Of a DNA stretch of 64,000 bases, positions 36,186 to 47,246 are shown in pieces. This DNA comes from Buddleja alternifolia (Eukaryota > Streptophyta > Magnoliopsida > Lamiales > Scrophulariaceae). Below the pieces are notes generated by a model, which was not told the origin of the DNA, searched no databases, and was given only the letters and a program-made list of their open reading frames with translations. A program made the position numbers and the translations under genes. The stretch spans positions 21,963,101 to 22,027,100 of the forward strand of contig CM033396.1 in the NCBI GenBank assembly GCA_019426215.1, read 5' to 3'. Position 1 is the first letter of the stretch, and the number at the start of each line of letters is the position of its first letter.

Positions 36186-36732
36186 TGATATAGTAAAATG
36201 TGTTACAAGGCCCAATCTTAATTGGATAAAGAACCTAGGCCCAATAGAGGCCCAAAAACCAAACTTACTAGACTAGGTCCGCGCTAGGCAACAGTATCGG
36301 GTCGGGTCATTCCATGACCCGACCCCACTAGAACAAGTCATCCACCGTCCACTAGTGCCACCTATTAGCATCCTATGAATGCCCAACTACCAATGGTACA
36401 GGGTGTGCACTATAAATACCCCTTCATAACATTTATTGGGGGTTGAAATCTCTAGAATATTCTCTCAAGAATTAGCCTCGTATATCCATAACGAGTCTAT
36501 AGACTGAGGAGTACGTTCCTATACACTTACAAATTTGGAGGCTAGAATCGTTCACCGAGTACGACCCTGAATACTACATTTCATATAGAACTATGTTGGC
36601 TTGATCCTAATTAGGTACGTAGGTAGCTTAATTATTATTGAGTGCAGTCATAATTCTTCATTATCTTACTCGTAGAAAGATTCGAGTCATTCCGGACTGA
36701 GAAACTTGAGTCCCCGGATTTGGGTTAGATCA
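36186..36732 (+). repeat. 5' LTR of the Tat-type element
   Basis: It begins TGATATAGTAAAATG and ends TTAGATCA just before the primer site. A TATA box, TATAAATA, lies at 36411-36418, and the same box is in the 3' LTR at 46444-46451. The segment CGGGTCGGGTCATTCCATGA (36299-36318), with CCCGACCCC after it, forms a small inverted repeat. Confidence 0.92.
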
Positions 36733-36734
36733 GT

Positions 36735-36749
36735 TGGCGCCGTCTGTGG
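36735..36749 (+). promoter_or_regulatory. Tat primer-binding site
   Basis: TGGCGCCGTCTGTGG begins two bases after the LTR. This sequence is the usual primer site of Tat/Ogre-type Gypsy elements. I do not name the primer tRNA because I could not confirm it from memory. Confidence 0.8.
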
Positions 36750-36804
36750 AAACTTACTTTGAGGTCGCTGAAACTTGTTAGCATTAGGAATTGAGGCTAG
36801 CAAC

Positions 36805-39066
36805 ATGAAGAGTCGTTTGATTCGGGAAGAGGAAGAATTGAACACGGATCCGCTTACTGACGGAGGAATGAGTGTTGTTCTAACATTGACGAAGGAAGAA
36901 TTGGATAGGAGGATGAAGGATTATGCTAAGGAGGAGATGCAGAGATATCTTACTCGTACTCCGACAACACATAATGTGGGAAAACCACGTACAGATCCTT
37001 CTAAAAAAAGAAGTTTATTTCGTCAAGAGGAGAATAGAGATGGAGAGCAAGAAGGAGAGTCGTTAGACGATGATGATGTGGTGAGTATTCGTCAAGAGTA
37101 TGTAGAGGGTAGAGGAAAAACTCGGGCAATGGAGTCGCCGGGTACACCACGACGATCCGTGCATTATGAGAAAGATAGACATACGAAGATGGAAAAGGTT
37201 GCGGCTCCTATGCAGATGAGGCCAGCTCCCACACTGATGGCCCACAATTCTTCTTTTGTCACTGAGATCATGAAGGAAGTTCCGAGAGGCCTCTTTCGGA
37301 TGCCAGATTTTCTAAAATTTGATGGAACGGGCGATCCGAGACCCCATATTACATCTTACGAGTTGTTGATGTCTTTGCAGGGACAATCAAATGCGATTAA
37401 TGCAAGGATTTTTACCACGACTCTTGTGGGTCGGGCGCAAGACTGGTTCATGAGTCTGGCCCCCGGTTCCATAGAGTCGTACACAAGATTAAAATACAAG
37501 TTTGAAAGTCATTTTGCTAGTAACAAAAAGACGAAGAAGTCTATATATTTGATCATGGGCCTAAAACAAGGCTCAACCGAGTCTTTGTGTGAATTTATAC
37601 ACCGCTTCAATCAAGAAGCCATGGACCTTCCGGAACTTAATAACGAATTAATGCTAAGCTTCTTAATGAGAGGCTTAAAGAAGGGAAACTTTAATGATGC
37701 ACTTTCTCACCGCCCTCCACGATCCCATGAGGAATTGATGGAATTGGTGGGAGAATATATTAATGAGGAAGAAATGAACGATTTAAAAGACTCGAATAAT
37801 TTGCAAGTTATGAGTGACCCACGAGTTCGTAAAGAAAAACATGAAACTGAATGTTATGAGGGAACGGGGTCGAGGAGAGATCATGATCGACCCCGTAGAC
37901 CGAAATTTGAACATTATACCCTGTTGAACTCGACTCGTACGAGAATTTTGGTTGCTGCTTTACGTACGAGCCAAATTCAATGACCCAAACCAATGAAAAG
38001 TGGTGTGAAAAAGAACATGAATAGATACTGTGAATTCCATAAAGACCATGGCCACGACACTGAAGAGTGTTTTTAGTTGAAGGATGAAATCGAAAGACTT
38101 ATCAAATCTGGGGTGTTGAACGATTTTATTGATCGAACTTTGGCAGAAGTAAGAGCCCCAGAGGACGCTCGTACAACAAAATTCTACCGACCACGCAGTC
38201 GTTCACGAGAACGATCCCATGAGAGGTCAATTGAGAGGAATCGTCAGACTCGTAATTACGAGCAGCCCAAAAATGAAGATCAAAGAAGCAATAATTATTG
38301 CCCAAACAATGAACGCCCACGAGGCAACCCTCGTTATAACGAGCAAGATCACCATCGCCGTAATGACGGTCCTCGTAATTGCGAGAGAAATAATTATCAC
38401 TGTAATGACGGCTCTCGTAATCACGAGCGAAACAATAACTATCACCGTAATGACGGTTCTCGTAATTACAAGCGTAATGATGTTCATCAACGAAATGGCG
38501 GTCCTCGTACCAACGAGAGAAGAGTAGAAGTGGGGGAGGCACCCAAACAAGGTAGTCGTCGCGAAATACATATGATAGCAGGGGGACCCACTGATGGGGA
38601 TTCCTCTAATGCAAGGAAGAGATATGCAAGGGAGAGTCGTTCGAGCTACTACCATTGCGAACCTGGTAGGGTTCTTTCACTTACTGGGGGATCGAGTTCG
38701 AGGAACGAAGTGATTACCTTTGATGACAGTGATTACGACGGAATGAACAGTCCTCATAACGACCCTATGGTGATTTCAATGGATGTGGCCAATTTTGTGG
38801 TGCATAAGGTTTTGGTGGATACGAGGAGTTCTGCAGAGATTATCTTTTGGGATGTATTGAAAAAAATGGAGCTGGATGGAACTCAAATGCGAAGTGTAAG
38901 TACTCCTTTGGTTGGTTTTCACAGGATCTTCGATTATGCCTAAGGGGTCAATTGAGCTAGATGTGTCGTTGGGAGCGGGGCCAAAGTCAAAAATGAACCG
39001 AATCACCTTTTTGGTTGTGGATGTACCCTTTGCGTACAATATGATTGTGGGACGACCATGTTAAAT
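36805..39066 (+). pseudogene. Tat gag and protease region, broken
   Basis: Frame opens with the ATG at 36805. The retrotransposon gag domain is clear (FDGTGDPRPHI, LVGRAQDWFMSL, FIHRFNQEAMDLPEL). In-frame stops occur at 37981-37983 (TGA) and 38072-38074 (TAG), and between them lies the Tat zinc-knuckle-like [15 protein letters not shown]. Residues coded by about 38340-38500 form degenerate Asn/Arg-rich repeats (NDGSRNHERNN). The protease site reads VLVDTRSSAEIIFWD, with Arg where family members have Gly after DT. A frameshift near 38935 moves the rest of the protease (DVPFAYNMIVGRPC) into another frame, which ends at 39061-39063. Confidence 0.88.
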
Positions 39067-39186
39067 ACATTCGGGGCTATTGTTTCGACTCCACACTTGA
39101 AGATGATGTTCAAAACAAACAATGGTATTAGTGAAGTGAGTGGAAACCAACTGGAGGATCGGTAGTGCTACACGACTTCATTAAAA

Positions 39187-42100
39187 GTGAATTCATCGAA
39201 GAAGAGAAAGTGCGAAGCCAGCAGAATTGAAGTGTTTGATGAAGAAGCAAAGACTCTGATTGAAAGTTGGGACAAGAGACACAAGCGAGTTGATGCACGA
39301 GTTGAACCTTTGGTCCACAAGTCAATTGAACTTATACTGGGAAACCCAGACAAAACGACACAGATTGGAGGAGAAATGGATCCTGAGGTAGAAACGAAGC
39401 TGGTGAATTTTTTGAGGAACAACTCTGATATGTTCTCATGGGAAGCTGCAGATTTCAAAGGTATCGACCCTGCTGTTATCGTTTATCGACTCAATGTTGA
39501 CCCGGAGGCACGACCTGTGAGGCAGAAGAGAAGGAATTTTGGTCCAGATAGAGACTTGATAATTGAAGAAGAAGTAAAAAAAACTCCTAGATGTAGGATA
39601 TGTAAACGAGATCCAATTTACAGATTGGCTCGCTAATGTAGTCCTTGTACCCAAATCGGGAGGAAAATGGCGAATGTGTATTGATTTCAATGATTTGAAT
39701 AAATTTTGTCCTCGTGATCCTTACCCTCTGCCTCGTATAGACTTACTTGTAGACTCTACTGCAGGTTGTGCTCTTTTGAGCATGATGGATTCTTACCAAG
39801 GTTTTAATCAAATAATGATGGCAGAACAGGATCGAGAGAAGACTGCATTCGTTACAGCGAGAGGAGTCTATTGTTATAATGTCATGCCATTCGGTTTGAG
39901 AAACTCAGGGGCAACTTACCAACGACTCGTTAATATGATGTTTGAAGATAAAATAGGAAAAACGATGGAAGTTTATGTAGATGATATGCTTGTGAAAAGT
40001 GTGAATGAGAATGACCATTTAGCACATCTCAAGCAGTCGTTCGCAATTATGAAAGAGTATGGCATGAAGTTAAACCCAAGTAAGTGTACCTTCGGGGTAC
40101 GAGGTGGAAAGTTTCTAGGATACATGGTTACCCAATGAGGAATCGAGGCTAATCCGGAAAAATTGAAGCAATTTTGAACATGCAATCTCCAACGAGTGTG
40201 AAAGATGTACAGAAGTTAACCGGAAGAATGGCAAGTTTGAATCGTTTCATTTCTCGTTCAGCAGATAAGGGCCTACATTTCTTCAAAATTTTAAGGAATG
40301 TAAAACACTTCGAATGGACGAACGAGTGTGAGGATGCTTTTTATGATTTAAAAACTTACTTGTTGTCTCCAACCTTGTTAACAAAACCAATGTTGGGAGA
40401 ACCACTGATCTTATACTTGGCAATTTCGCTAGTAGCCCTGAGTGCTGTACTCGTACGGGAAGTAGAAAGAGACCATCGTCCTGTGTATTATGTTAGTAAG
40501 TTGATGCAAGGGGCTGAGTTGAATTATTTAGAAATTAAAAAATGGGCACTTGCGCTAATGACTGCGGCCAGGAAACTCAGACCGTACTTTCAATCTCATC
40601 ATATAATTGTATTAACAGATCAACCTTTAAAGCAAGTACTTGCAAAACCTGATGTGTCGGGGAGACTTATTAAATGGGCCATCGAGTTAGGAGAGTTTAG
40701 TATTGAATACAAGAGTCGTACATCGATCAAAGCCCAAGTGATGGCAGATTTTCTGGTGGAGATGACAGTAAACCCTAATGTGATGGCCTCGATTTCATCT
40801 ACAGATACGATCCCTTGGTCTTTACATGTAGATGGATCGTCAATGATGAGACGAGGAGGAGTTGGAGTATGGTTTCGTTCTCCTGAAGGAAACGACTTGG
40901 AGTTTGCAGTAAAACTAAACTTTGATGTAACGAATAACGAGGCCGAGTATGAAGCGTTGATTGCGGGTATGAAAATGGCAAGGACCCTAGATATCACAAA
41001 CGTGGAAATATTCACTGATTCACAATTAGTAGCACGGCAAGTTTCGGGAACCTATGAAGCAAAAGAGAAAACTATGGTGAAGTACCTGCAGAAAACAAAA
41101 CAACTGATGATGGAGTTTGAGAAGATTGAATTATGTCAAATACCAAGATATGAAAATCAAAGAGCGGATGCACTATCCAAGTTTGCAAATCAGATTGTTG
41201 GATCGATGAGTCGGTCTATGTCGTTACTTGTTTCTGAACATTCGGAATTGGAATCTCAAACCTTGATCACGGCCCTCGAGGAAGAGACGAGTTGGAAAAG
41301 ACCAATTGTAGAATACTTATTACAGGGAATCCTACCAGAGGATAAACTCGAAGCTCGTAGACTATGTGGTAGAGCTGCTCGTTTCACTATCCTGAACGAC
41401 GAGTTGTACAAAAGGTCAAATGCTGGACCTTTGCTTCGTTACCTTACCTCGACTGAAGCAGAATATGTTTTAAGAGAAATACATGAAGGGAGTTGTGGAA
41501 ATCACTCAGCCGGACGATCATTAGCTCAAAAGATCACACGACAAGGATACTTTTGGCCAACGCTCGTGAGGGACGCACAAGAATTTGTAAGATGATGCAA
41601 GCAATGTCAATTGCACTCTAATGAAATACATCAGCCAGGAAGACCCATGGAAGTGATAAAAATTGCATACCCATTTGATCAATGGGGCATTGACATACTC
41701 GGTTAATATTTATCTTAAACTCGTTTCAGGATGTCGTGCAATAAGACGAACCGAGTTGGTCAGTTAATGAGTTTTCATTTTCATTTGCAAGTCCGTTCCC
41801 TCCAGTTAGAATCAAAAGAAATTCATTATAGTGGTCGTAGAACACTTCACGAAATGGATTGAAGCTGAAGCAATGGCTCGTATTACAGAAGCAGCTATCA
41901 TCGATTTTATTTGGAAAAACATCATCTGCAGGTTAAAAAACATAATAAAAATGAATGATATATGTTATACTATTATATATTATAATTATAAATTTGATGG
42001 AAAAACATCATCTACAGGTTAAAAAACATAATAAAAATGAATGATATATGTTATACTATTATATATTATAATTATAAATTTGATGGAAAAACATCATCTG

Positions 42101-42779
42101 CAGATTTGGTATTCCTAGAATTTTGATTTTCGATAATGGAACTCAATTCAACGGAAAATCTATTATATCTTGGTGTAAAGAAATGAAGATTCAACAAAAT
42201 TTTACGTCTGTTGGACATCCGCAAGCTAATGGCCTGACTGAGGTTGCTAATAGGATACTACTGCAGCACTTGAAGATTAGACTCAATGGCATGAGATCTG
42301 CATGGGCAGACGAACTTTCGGGAGTCTTGTGGGCGTACCGTACGACTCCTAGATCGTCTACTGTGGAAACACCGTTTTGTCTTGTCTACGGATCCGAGGC
42401 TGTTATTACAGCGAAGATTGGGATGATGACTCATCGAGTATTGAACTACAATCCGGAGGCGAATCAGTTTAATCGGGAATTTGAATTGGATGTTATTGAT
42501 GAAGTAAGAGAACGAGCGTATGCAAGCATATTAAGACAGAAAAGTACCATGGCAAGAGCATACAATAAGAGGGTAAGGATGAGGTCCTTTCAAGTGGGAG
42601 ATTTAGTGCTAAAAAGGGTGGAAGTCTCAAGGCATGTAAAAAAATTGGAAGCCAATTGGGATGGGCCGTATAAGATTACAAAGATTACGAAGGGGATGAC
42701 GTATAGATTGCAAGATCTTCAAGGAAAAGAGTTACCTCGTCCGTGGCACATTGATAACTTGAGAAGATTTTATATGTGA
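39187..42779 (+). pseudogene. Tat pol: reverse transcriptase, two RNase H domains, integrase; broken
   Basis: RT linker and N-terminus at 39187-39636 (NNSDMFSWEAADFKGIDP), frameshift near 39590, RT core 39674-40138 with MEVYVDDMLVKS (YVDD at 39974-39985), stop TGA at 40136-40138, frameshift near 40170. The segment 40174-41595 holds the normal RNase H and then a second one (LHVDGSSMMRRGGVGVW, NNEAEYEALIAG, IFTDSQLVARQV), followed by the integrase zinc finger, with a stop at 41593-41595. The integrase core is split by about 100 bp near 41700-41795 and by the 172-bp insertion at 41932-42103. It continues at 42104 (RFGIPRILIFDNGTQFNG) to a proper end at 42779, where the chromo-like tail WHIDNLRRFYM is intact. 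Confidence 0.9.
41932..42103 (+). repeat. Intron-like tandem insertion in the Tat integrase (2 x 86 bp)
   Basis: Two adjacent 86-bp units, 41932-42017 and 42018-42103, each start GTTAAAAAACATAAT and end CATCT(G/A)CAG. Each unit thus has GT..AG borders and is AT-rich like a plant intron. Its last 19 bases (GGAAAAACATCATCTGCAG) copy the 19 coding bases just before the insertion (41913-41931). Removing exactly 172 bp, or either unit in turn, restores the integrase frame ...ICR/FGIP.... Confidence 0.85.
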
Positions 42780-42789
42780 GAAAGACATT

Positions 42790-43085
42790 GTTACTCACTC
42801 GTACAACAAGTCTATTGCTGCTTATTTGAATTTGAATTTAACGAGCTCTTTTGTTGGTGTTTAAACTCGTCTGTTGTTGTTTAACGAGCTCAATGATATT
42901 TGAATTTGGAAGTCATGGTTTATACTCGTAGAACGAGTTTATTGCCGCTTACTCGCTCGTACAACGAGTTTATTGCTGCTTATTTTTTAATGAGTCTGTT
43001 GTTGTTTAACGAGCTCAATGATAATTTGAATTTGGAATCCATGGTTATACTAGTAAAACGAGTTTATTGCCGCTTATTTTTGAAG
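42790..43085 (+). repeat. Tandem repeats downstream of Tat pol
   Basis: A unit of about 125 bp starting CTGTTGTTGTTTAACGAGCT repeats at 42871 and 42996. Within and before it, the shorter block ACGAGTTTATTGC(T/C)GCTTA recurs several times. Tat elements commonly carry tandem repeats in this region. Non-coding on the plus strand. Confidence 0.8.
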
Positions 43086-43308
43086 TTGGATGAATTACTT
43101 GAAAAAATCGTATAAAGAAATAAAAACATTAAGTATGAGAACATTGAATTGCATTTCTGAAAGGAACGAGCCAACTCTTGCTCTGAAATATATCACTAAA
43201 TTCAACTCTTGCTGTACGAATTAAAATTCAAAACAAATCATTGTTTAGAAATAAAAAAAGACATGAGAAAGATATAGACAAAAGCCACACTTGGCATTAA
43301 AGAAGAAT

Positions 43309-45451
43309 TCAGCCTTGAGGATCTTCACCACCTTGGTTAGAAGATTGAGCTGGATTGACCGGAGGTTTGTACCAAGGAGTCAGTTGAGCAAATTCTGAAA
43401 ACTCAATGGGTACAAACTCCTCATCTTCCGCCAAAAAAGAATCTCGGAGGAGCTTGCGTTTATAGCAATCTTCGAGGCAATGAATATCGAAATCAGGCTT
43501 GAATGCATTAAAAAGATTTCCATAGTCGATGCAGTTGAAGAAGCCGTCCTTTTCATCCTTAAGGGCCCTGGACAGGAGCAAACGATAAAATATAGTCGAC
43601 TTCATGAAATCACGAGCCCCGACAAAACGACTCTCAACGAGTTCATCCGTGTATTCTTGGGATGCAAGATACTCGTGCTTCATTGTGGTGTACGAGCTCT
43701 TTTCGGCAGCAGTCTCAGCTATGTACTTGGCGAATCTTGCTTTCTCCATCTTTAAGTCATTTTTTAACCCGGCACAGCTTAAAGCCAAGTCATGCAAGCA
43801 TGCCTAAGCCTGCAAGAGTTGTATACGGGTATTATTATTCGATATACAAAAGGATAATAACAATAGGGAGAGCAAGCAAACGAGTATTATCTTCATCAAA
43901 TGAGAAGCACCCATTCTTTCAACAGCAGTGTAAGACTACTCGATCAGTATAGCCTTTTCACAAGGGAGATGCATGTTGCGATACATCTCCAAGGCCACAT
44001 TCGTCCCTTGGGGACCAACTAATATTGAACTGTGAGGATAAATCCTCCAATCAAGAACTACGGGATCGTGTTCTGGATCCTCTGGGCATCGATCCGATAT
44101 GTTTTACTCCTTGTAATCTCTCAGATTGAGGGCTTCCAACTTCTGAACAAGTTCTATGGAAGATGGCCGAGTACCGTGGAGAGTCTGATCTTTTGAGGAA
44201 GACGTTTCCCTTCAGCGTTTAACCCTGCTGGATTCTGCCAAAGGTGGGCATTCAGAAAACACCACAGGATCAGGATCCTGACCAGCAACACCCCTATCTA
44301 CACTATCATCAAGAAGGACCTCGACTCGTGCTTCTGGAAAAGTCTCAGAGATTTGATGAAAACCGGGAGTGGCGATTTTTGACGAGGGTCGATCGCGTCC
44401 TGAACCACTGGAGGTTTCCTGGATTGGCTGTATGGATGGGGTGTTGGTCCTTCGCTGACCTGGAGAACCCTCAGCAGCGAGTGTCTCTTCTTTATCATGG
44501 AGGGCGGCGAGATGAGCTGCACAAGTAGCCATTTCTGCAAAAGAAGATGGATTTTACATTCAATAAACATGATAAATTAAAATAGTAAAGTAAACGAGGC
44601 TTACCTAAGTTGGGAACTCCAGTAATAGGTGCGGAGCTCAGACCGCAAGAAACGAGTATAGCCTCTGTCATTAATTTTTCAGGAACAGAAACTAACCCTT
44701 CTAAGAACCCTCATTCCCAAGTCGGATTCCCTACTTCTAACTCTCGTTCACGTACACACCATTGCCTAGGAACGAGCCAATTTTCATTTTTTGGGGGAGA
44801 TATAAATATATTTCTCCTTCCACCGTCCGAACGAATCACGGGTATTAGCTTGAAGGATAGCATCTTGACGGGGTGAAAAGTAAAAGAAACCACGCCGGGG
44901 CGCCTTTTTACAACGATTAAAAAAAACATTTTGTGGAAATTGGCTATACTTGTTTCTTTCCCGTGAGCAGTCATTAAAATTATAAAAAGTATTATATGTT
45001 TATAAGAATTAGGTAAGAGTTGGGTGGGACAAAGTCCATAATTTAACAAAATATCATTAATACTTGCGTGGAGGGGAAATCTAATGTCGGAAATCAAGTG
45101 GGCAAGATAAAATGTACGGAAACCTACTGGTGGTTTATGCATAAGATCTGAAGGACCTGGGAACCGAATTTCATAATTTGGTGGAATAAAATATCTGACT
45201 CTCAACTTGTTTTCCCTAGTTAGCCTTACAGTTGAAACTTGGTTAAGCCAAGTAATATGTGTGTTCACATCAGCTGGACCCTCTAGATCTACGAGTTCCC
45301 TACCCTCGTTCCTATGTGACGACTCGGGAACATCACTAGGTGGAACGAACCCCTCAACTAAACGATCAATAGCATCTGAACCAGACCCCTCACTAGAAGA
45401 ACTTGAGATCTCGTTATTATTAACAGAGGCAGAAGATCTAGTACTAGCCAT
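43309..45451 (-). pseudogene. Antisense spliced gene carried by the Tat element (putative gypsy-type transposon domain)
   Basis: On the minus strand an ATG at 45451 opens a frame that can be followed through three exons: 45451-44605, 44534-43882 and 43809-43309. The introns (44604-44535, 70 bp; 43881-43810, 72 bp) have GTAAGC/TTGCAG and GTTTGC/TTGCAG borders, and phases match (847, then 1500 bases in total). The joined frame is about 666 codons with no frameshift but five in-frame stops (near 44713, 44214, 44106, 43938 and 43806). Exon 1 contains NYEIRFPGPSDLMHKPPVGF and FPLHASINDILLNYGLCPTQ, resembling the plant family annotated as putative gypsy-type transposon. Exon 2 is Ser/Pro/Glu-rich and exon 3 has a Lys/Glu-rich stretch. 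Antisense ORFs in this position are known from Tat relatives such as Retand and Grande. Function is unknown. Confidence 0.72.
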
Positions 45452-45620
45452 AGTAAGAAAAGATTAAGAGAAGAGTACGTACGAGAGTGGTGACAAAGAA
45501 TTTGAACCCAACTCGGTCGTTGTTGAAGAACTCTACTTCTCTCTAAGCAATTCTCTCTCTATATAAAATTCTCTCTCTAAGAAAGTAAAAGTGAAAGTGA
45601 AAAGTAAAAAATGTTTGGAC

Positions 45621-45628
45621 TATTTATA
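45621..45628 (-). promoter_or_regulatory. Candidate TATA box of the antisense gene
   Basis: The minus strand reads CCTATAAATAG, an excellent plant TATA box, 170 bp upstream of the antisense start codon. This would give a leader of about 140 nt, which contains the CT/GA repeats at 45545-45580. It drives transcription toward pol, against the LTR promoter. Confidence 0.6.
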
Positions 45629-45815
45629 GGGAGATAAGAGGAAGAGATGTGAACGGTTTGGATTAATTACATCCGACGGTTGACTTGAATGGACGCTTGG
45701 AATGGCCAGTAACGGATGCCATTAATGGTTGCGAATTTGAAGGACTAAGGACGTGACAGCTGGGCTTTAATTGAAGCAACACGTCTCTCGAGATGAGGAG
45801 ACATAACCTGAAGAG

Positions 45816-46095
45816 CATTAAATGCACAAATAACACGCCTATTGTTAATGATATCCATTAATATATATATATATATAAATCAGTAATAAAACCATCATTC
45901 ATGATAAAAACAATAAATGAAAGAGAAGAAACGATTGAATTAAAACACCCTACTGATATATATATATATATATATATTAATGGATATCATTAACAATAGG
46001 CGTGTTATTTGTGCATTTAATGATAAAACCATCATTCATGATAAAAACAATAAATGAAAGAGAAGAAACGATTGAATTAAAACACCCTACTGATA
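45816..46095. repeat. Inverted repeat with duplicated loop (A-B-A'-B)
   Basis: Arm A (about 45816-45876, CATTAAATGCACAAATAACA onward) is the reverse complement of 45960-46022, ending in ATTTGTGCATTTAATG. The segment between the arms (45886-45958, from ATAAAACCATCATTC to CCCTACTGATAT) is repeated directly after the second arm at 46023-46095. TA runs lie at both arm-loop junctions. The pattern is that of a template switch onto the opposite strand and back. Confidence 0.92.
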
Positions 46096-46218
46096 TCGAA
46101 TGAAGATACGAGTACGACTCAATCGCGTAAACGGGATAGAGACCTAATCACTACTTCATCAGCATGAATTCAAGTCGTTACACGTCTAATTCTTCAAACT
46201 GATGAAGTGGGGACTTAA

Positions 46219-46750
46219 TGATATAGTAAAATGTGTTACAAGGCCCAATCTTAATTGGATAAAGAACCTAGGCCCAATAGAGGCCTAAAAACCGAACTCA
46301 CTAGACTAGGTCCGCGTTAGGTAACAGTATCGGGTCGGGTCGTTCCATGACCCGACCCCACTAGAACGAGTTATCCACCGTCCACTAGTGCCACCTGTTA
46401 GCATCCTATGAATACACAACTACCATTGGAACAGGGTGTGTACTATAAATACCCCTTCATAACATTTATTGGGGGTTGGAATTTCTAGAATATTCTCTCA
46501 AGAATTAACCTCGTATATCCATAATGAGTCTATAGACTGAGGAGTACATTCCTATACACTTACAAATTTGGAGGCTAGAATCGTTCACCGAGTACGACCC
46601 TGAATACTACATTTCATATAGAACTACGTTGGCTTGATCCTAATTAGGTACGTAGGTAGCTTAATTATTATTGAGTGCAGTCATAATTCTTCATTATCAT
46701 ACTTGTAGAAAGATTCGAGCCATTCCGAACTGAGAAACTTGAGTCCCCGG
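46219..46750 (+). repeat. 3' LTR of the Tat-type element, end missing
   Basis: It matches 36186-36717 and stops at GAGTCCCCGG. The last 15-21 bases seen in the 5' LTR are replaced by GACTTGATGTCACAAG, which belongs to the Copia LTR fragment on the right. The junction is therefore a deletion or recombination point rather than a clean insertion end. Confidence 0.9.
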
Positions 46751-47246
46751 GACTTGATGTCACAAGCACATCTTCAACGTGATTACTCAGGTCTAATGTT
46801 CACGCGTACCTATCACAACTTATCAGTTCTACCATTGACTGTAACACATGTGAAAGAACTGATGTGAGCTGTGTTCAAACTCATCAGTCCCACTGATGCG
46901 TCTATGACACAAGTTCCCACGAACATACTCATAGTGTTGGACTGGCACTTCTCTGTCAAAACTTATGTCATACAAGTCTCTATCCAGTAATGATGTCCAG
47001 TCAACACTCTCTTCAACTTGCGAACCAATTTAGATATTAAGGATCAAACTCTTCTAGTGTCAATCTCCCTAACCCATAGGGAGTAGAAGGTTCGCTTCAT
47101 TATCAAGGACTATACGTTGTTTATAAATCCTTACAAATGCTTATAAGAAACTACATGAAGTGCCTTTTTATTAATATAATTGTTCAATTACAAATTAATG
47201 CCCTATAATTATATCCTCTATGGCATTTGAGGGCATAACACTAACA
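46751..47246 (-). repeat. Partial 3' LTR of a minus-oriented Copia element
   Basis: The right end GGGCATAACACTAACA followed by ATCTCCTACTTG gives, on the minus strand, a polypurine tract CAAGTAGGAGAT and an LTR start TGTTAGTG. The body shares blocks such as GTCATACAAGTC, GTGTTCAAA and TCTATGAC with the LTRs at 59080-60752 and 62847-63700. The left part is lost at the junction with the Tat element. Confidence 0.8.

Larger units (their letters stand above)
36186..46750 (+). mobile_element. Ty3/Gypsy retrotransposon, Tat type, with an antisense gene
   Basis: LTRs lie at 36186-36732 and 46219-46750 (about 24 substitutions by eye over 532 bp). A TGGCGCCGTCTGTGG primer site follows the first, and a polypurine tract AAGTGGGGACTT (46205-46216) precedes the second. 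Coding order is gag, protease, RT, RNase H, a second RNase H, integrase; the second RNase H domain is diagnostic of the Tat lineage. Between pol and the 3' LTR is 3.4 kb with tandem repeats and an antisense gene. The last 21 or so bases of the 3' LTR are missing and no target duplication remains. Stops and frameshifts in gag-pol make it inactive. Confidence 0.92.

Noticed and set aside
38126..38655. Long open frames on the minus strand opposite the Tat gag C-terminus
   Set aside because: They are composition shadows of the Asn/Arg-rich gag repeats, with no start context, splice structure or family motif.
41700..41795. Second spliced intron in the Tat integrase (GTTAAT...TTGCAAG)
   Set aside because: Removing it leaves the frame out of register and the following sequence holds a stop, so a plain insertion with decay is as likely.
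42871..43080. CRISPR-like array
   Set aside because: The repeats are long, directly adjacent and in a plant retrotransposon; there are no regular spacers or cas genes.
36186..46750. Endogenous pararetrovirus instead of a retrotransposon
   Set aside because: Clear LTRs, primer site, integrase and dual RNase H are present, and no movement or virion-associated protein is seen.
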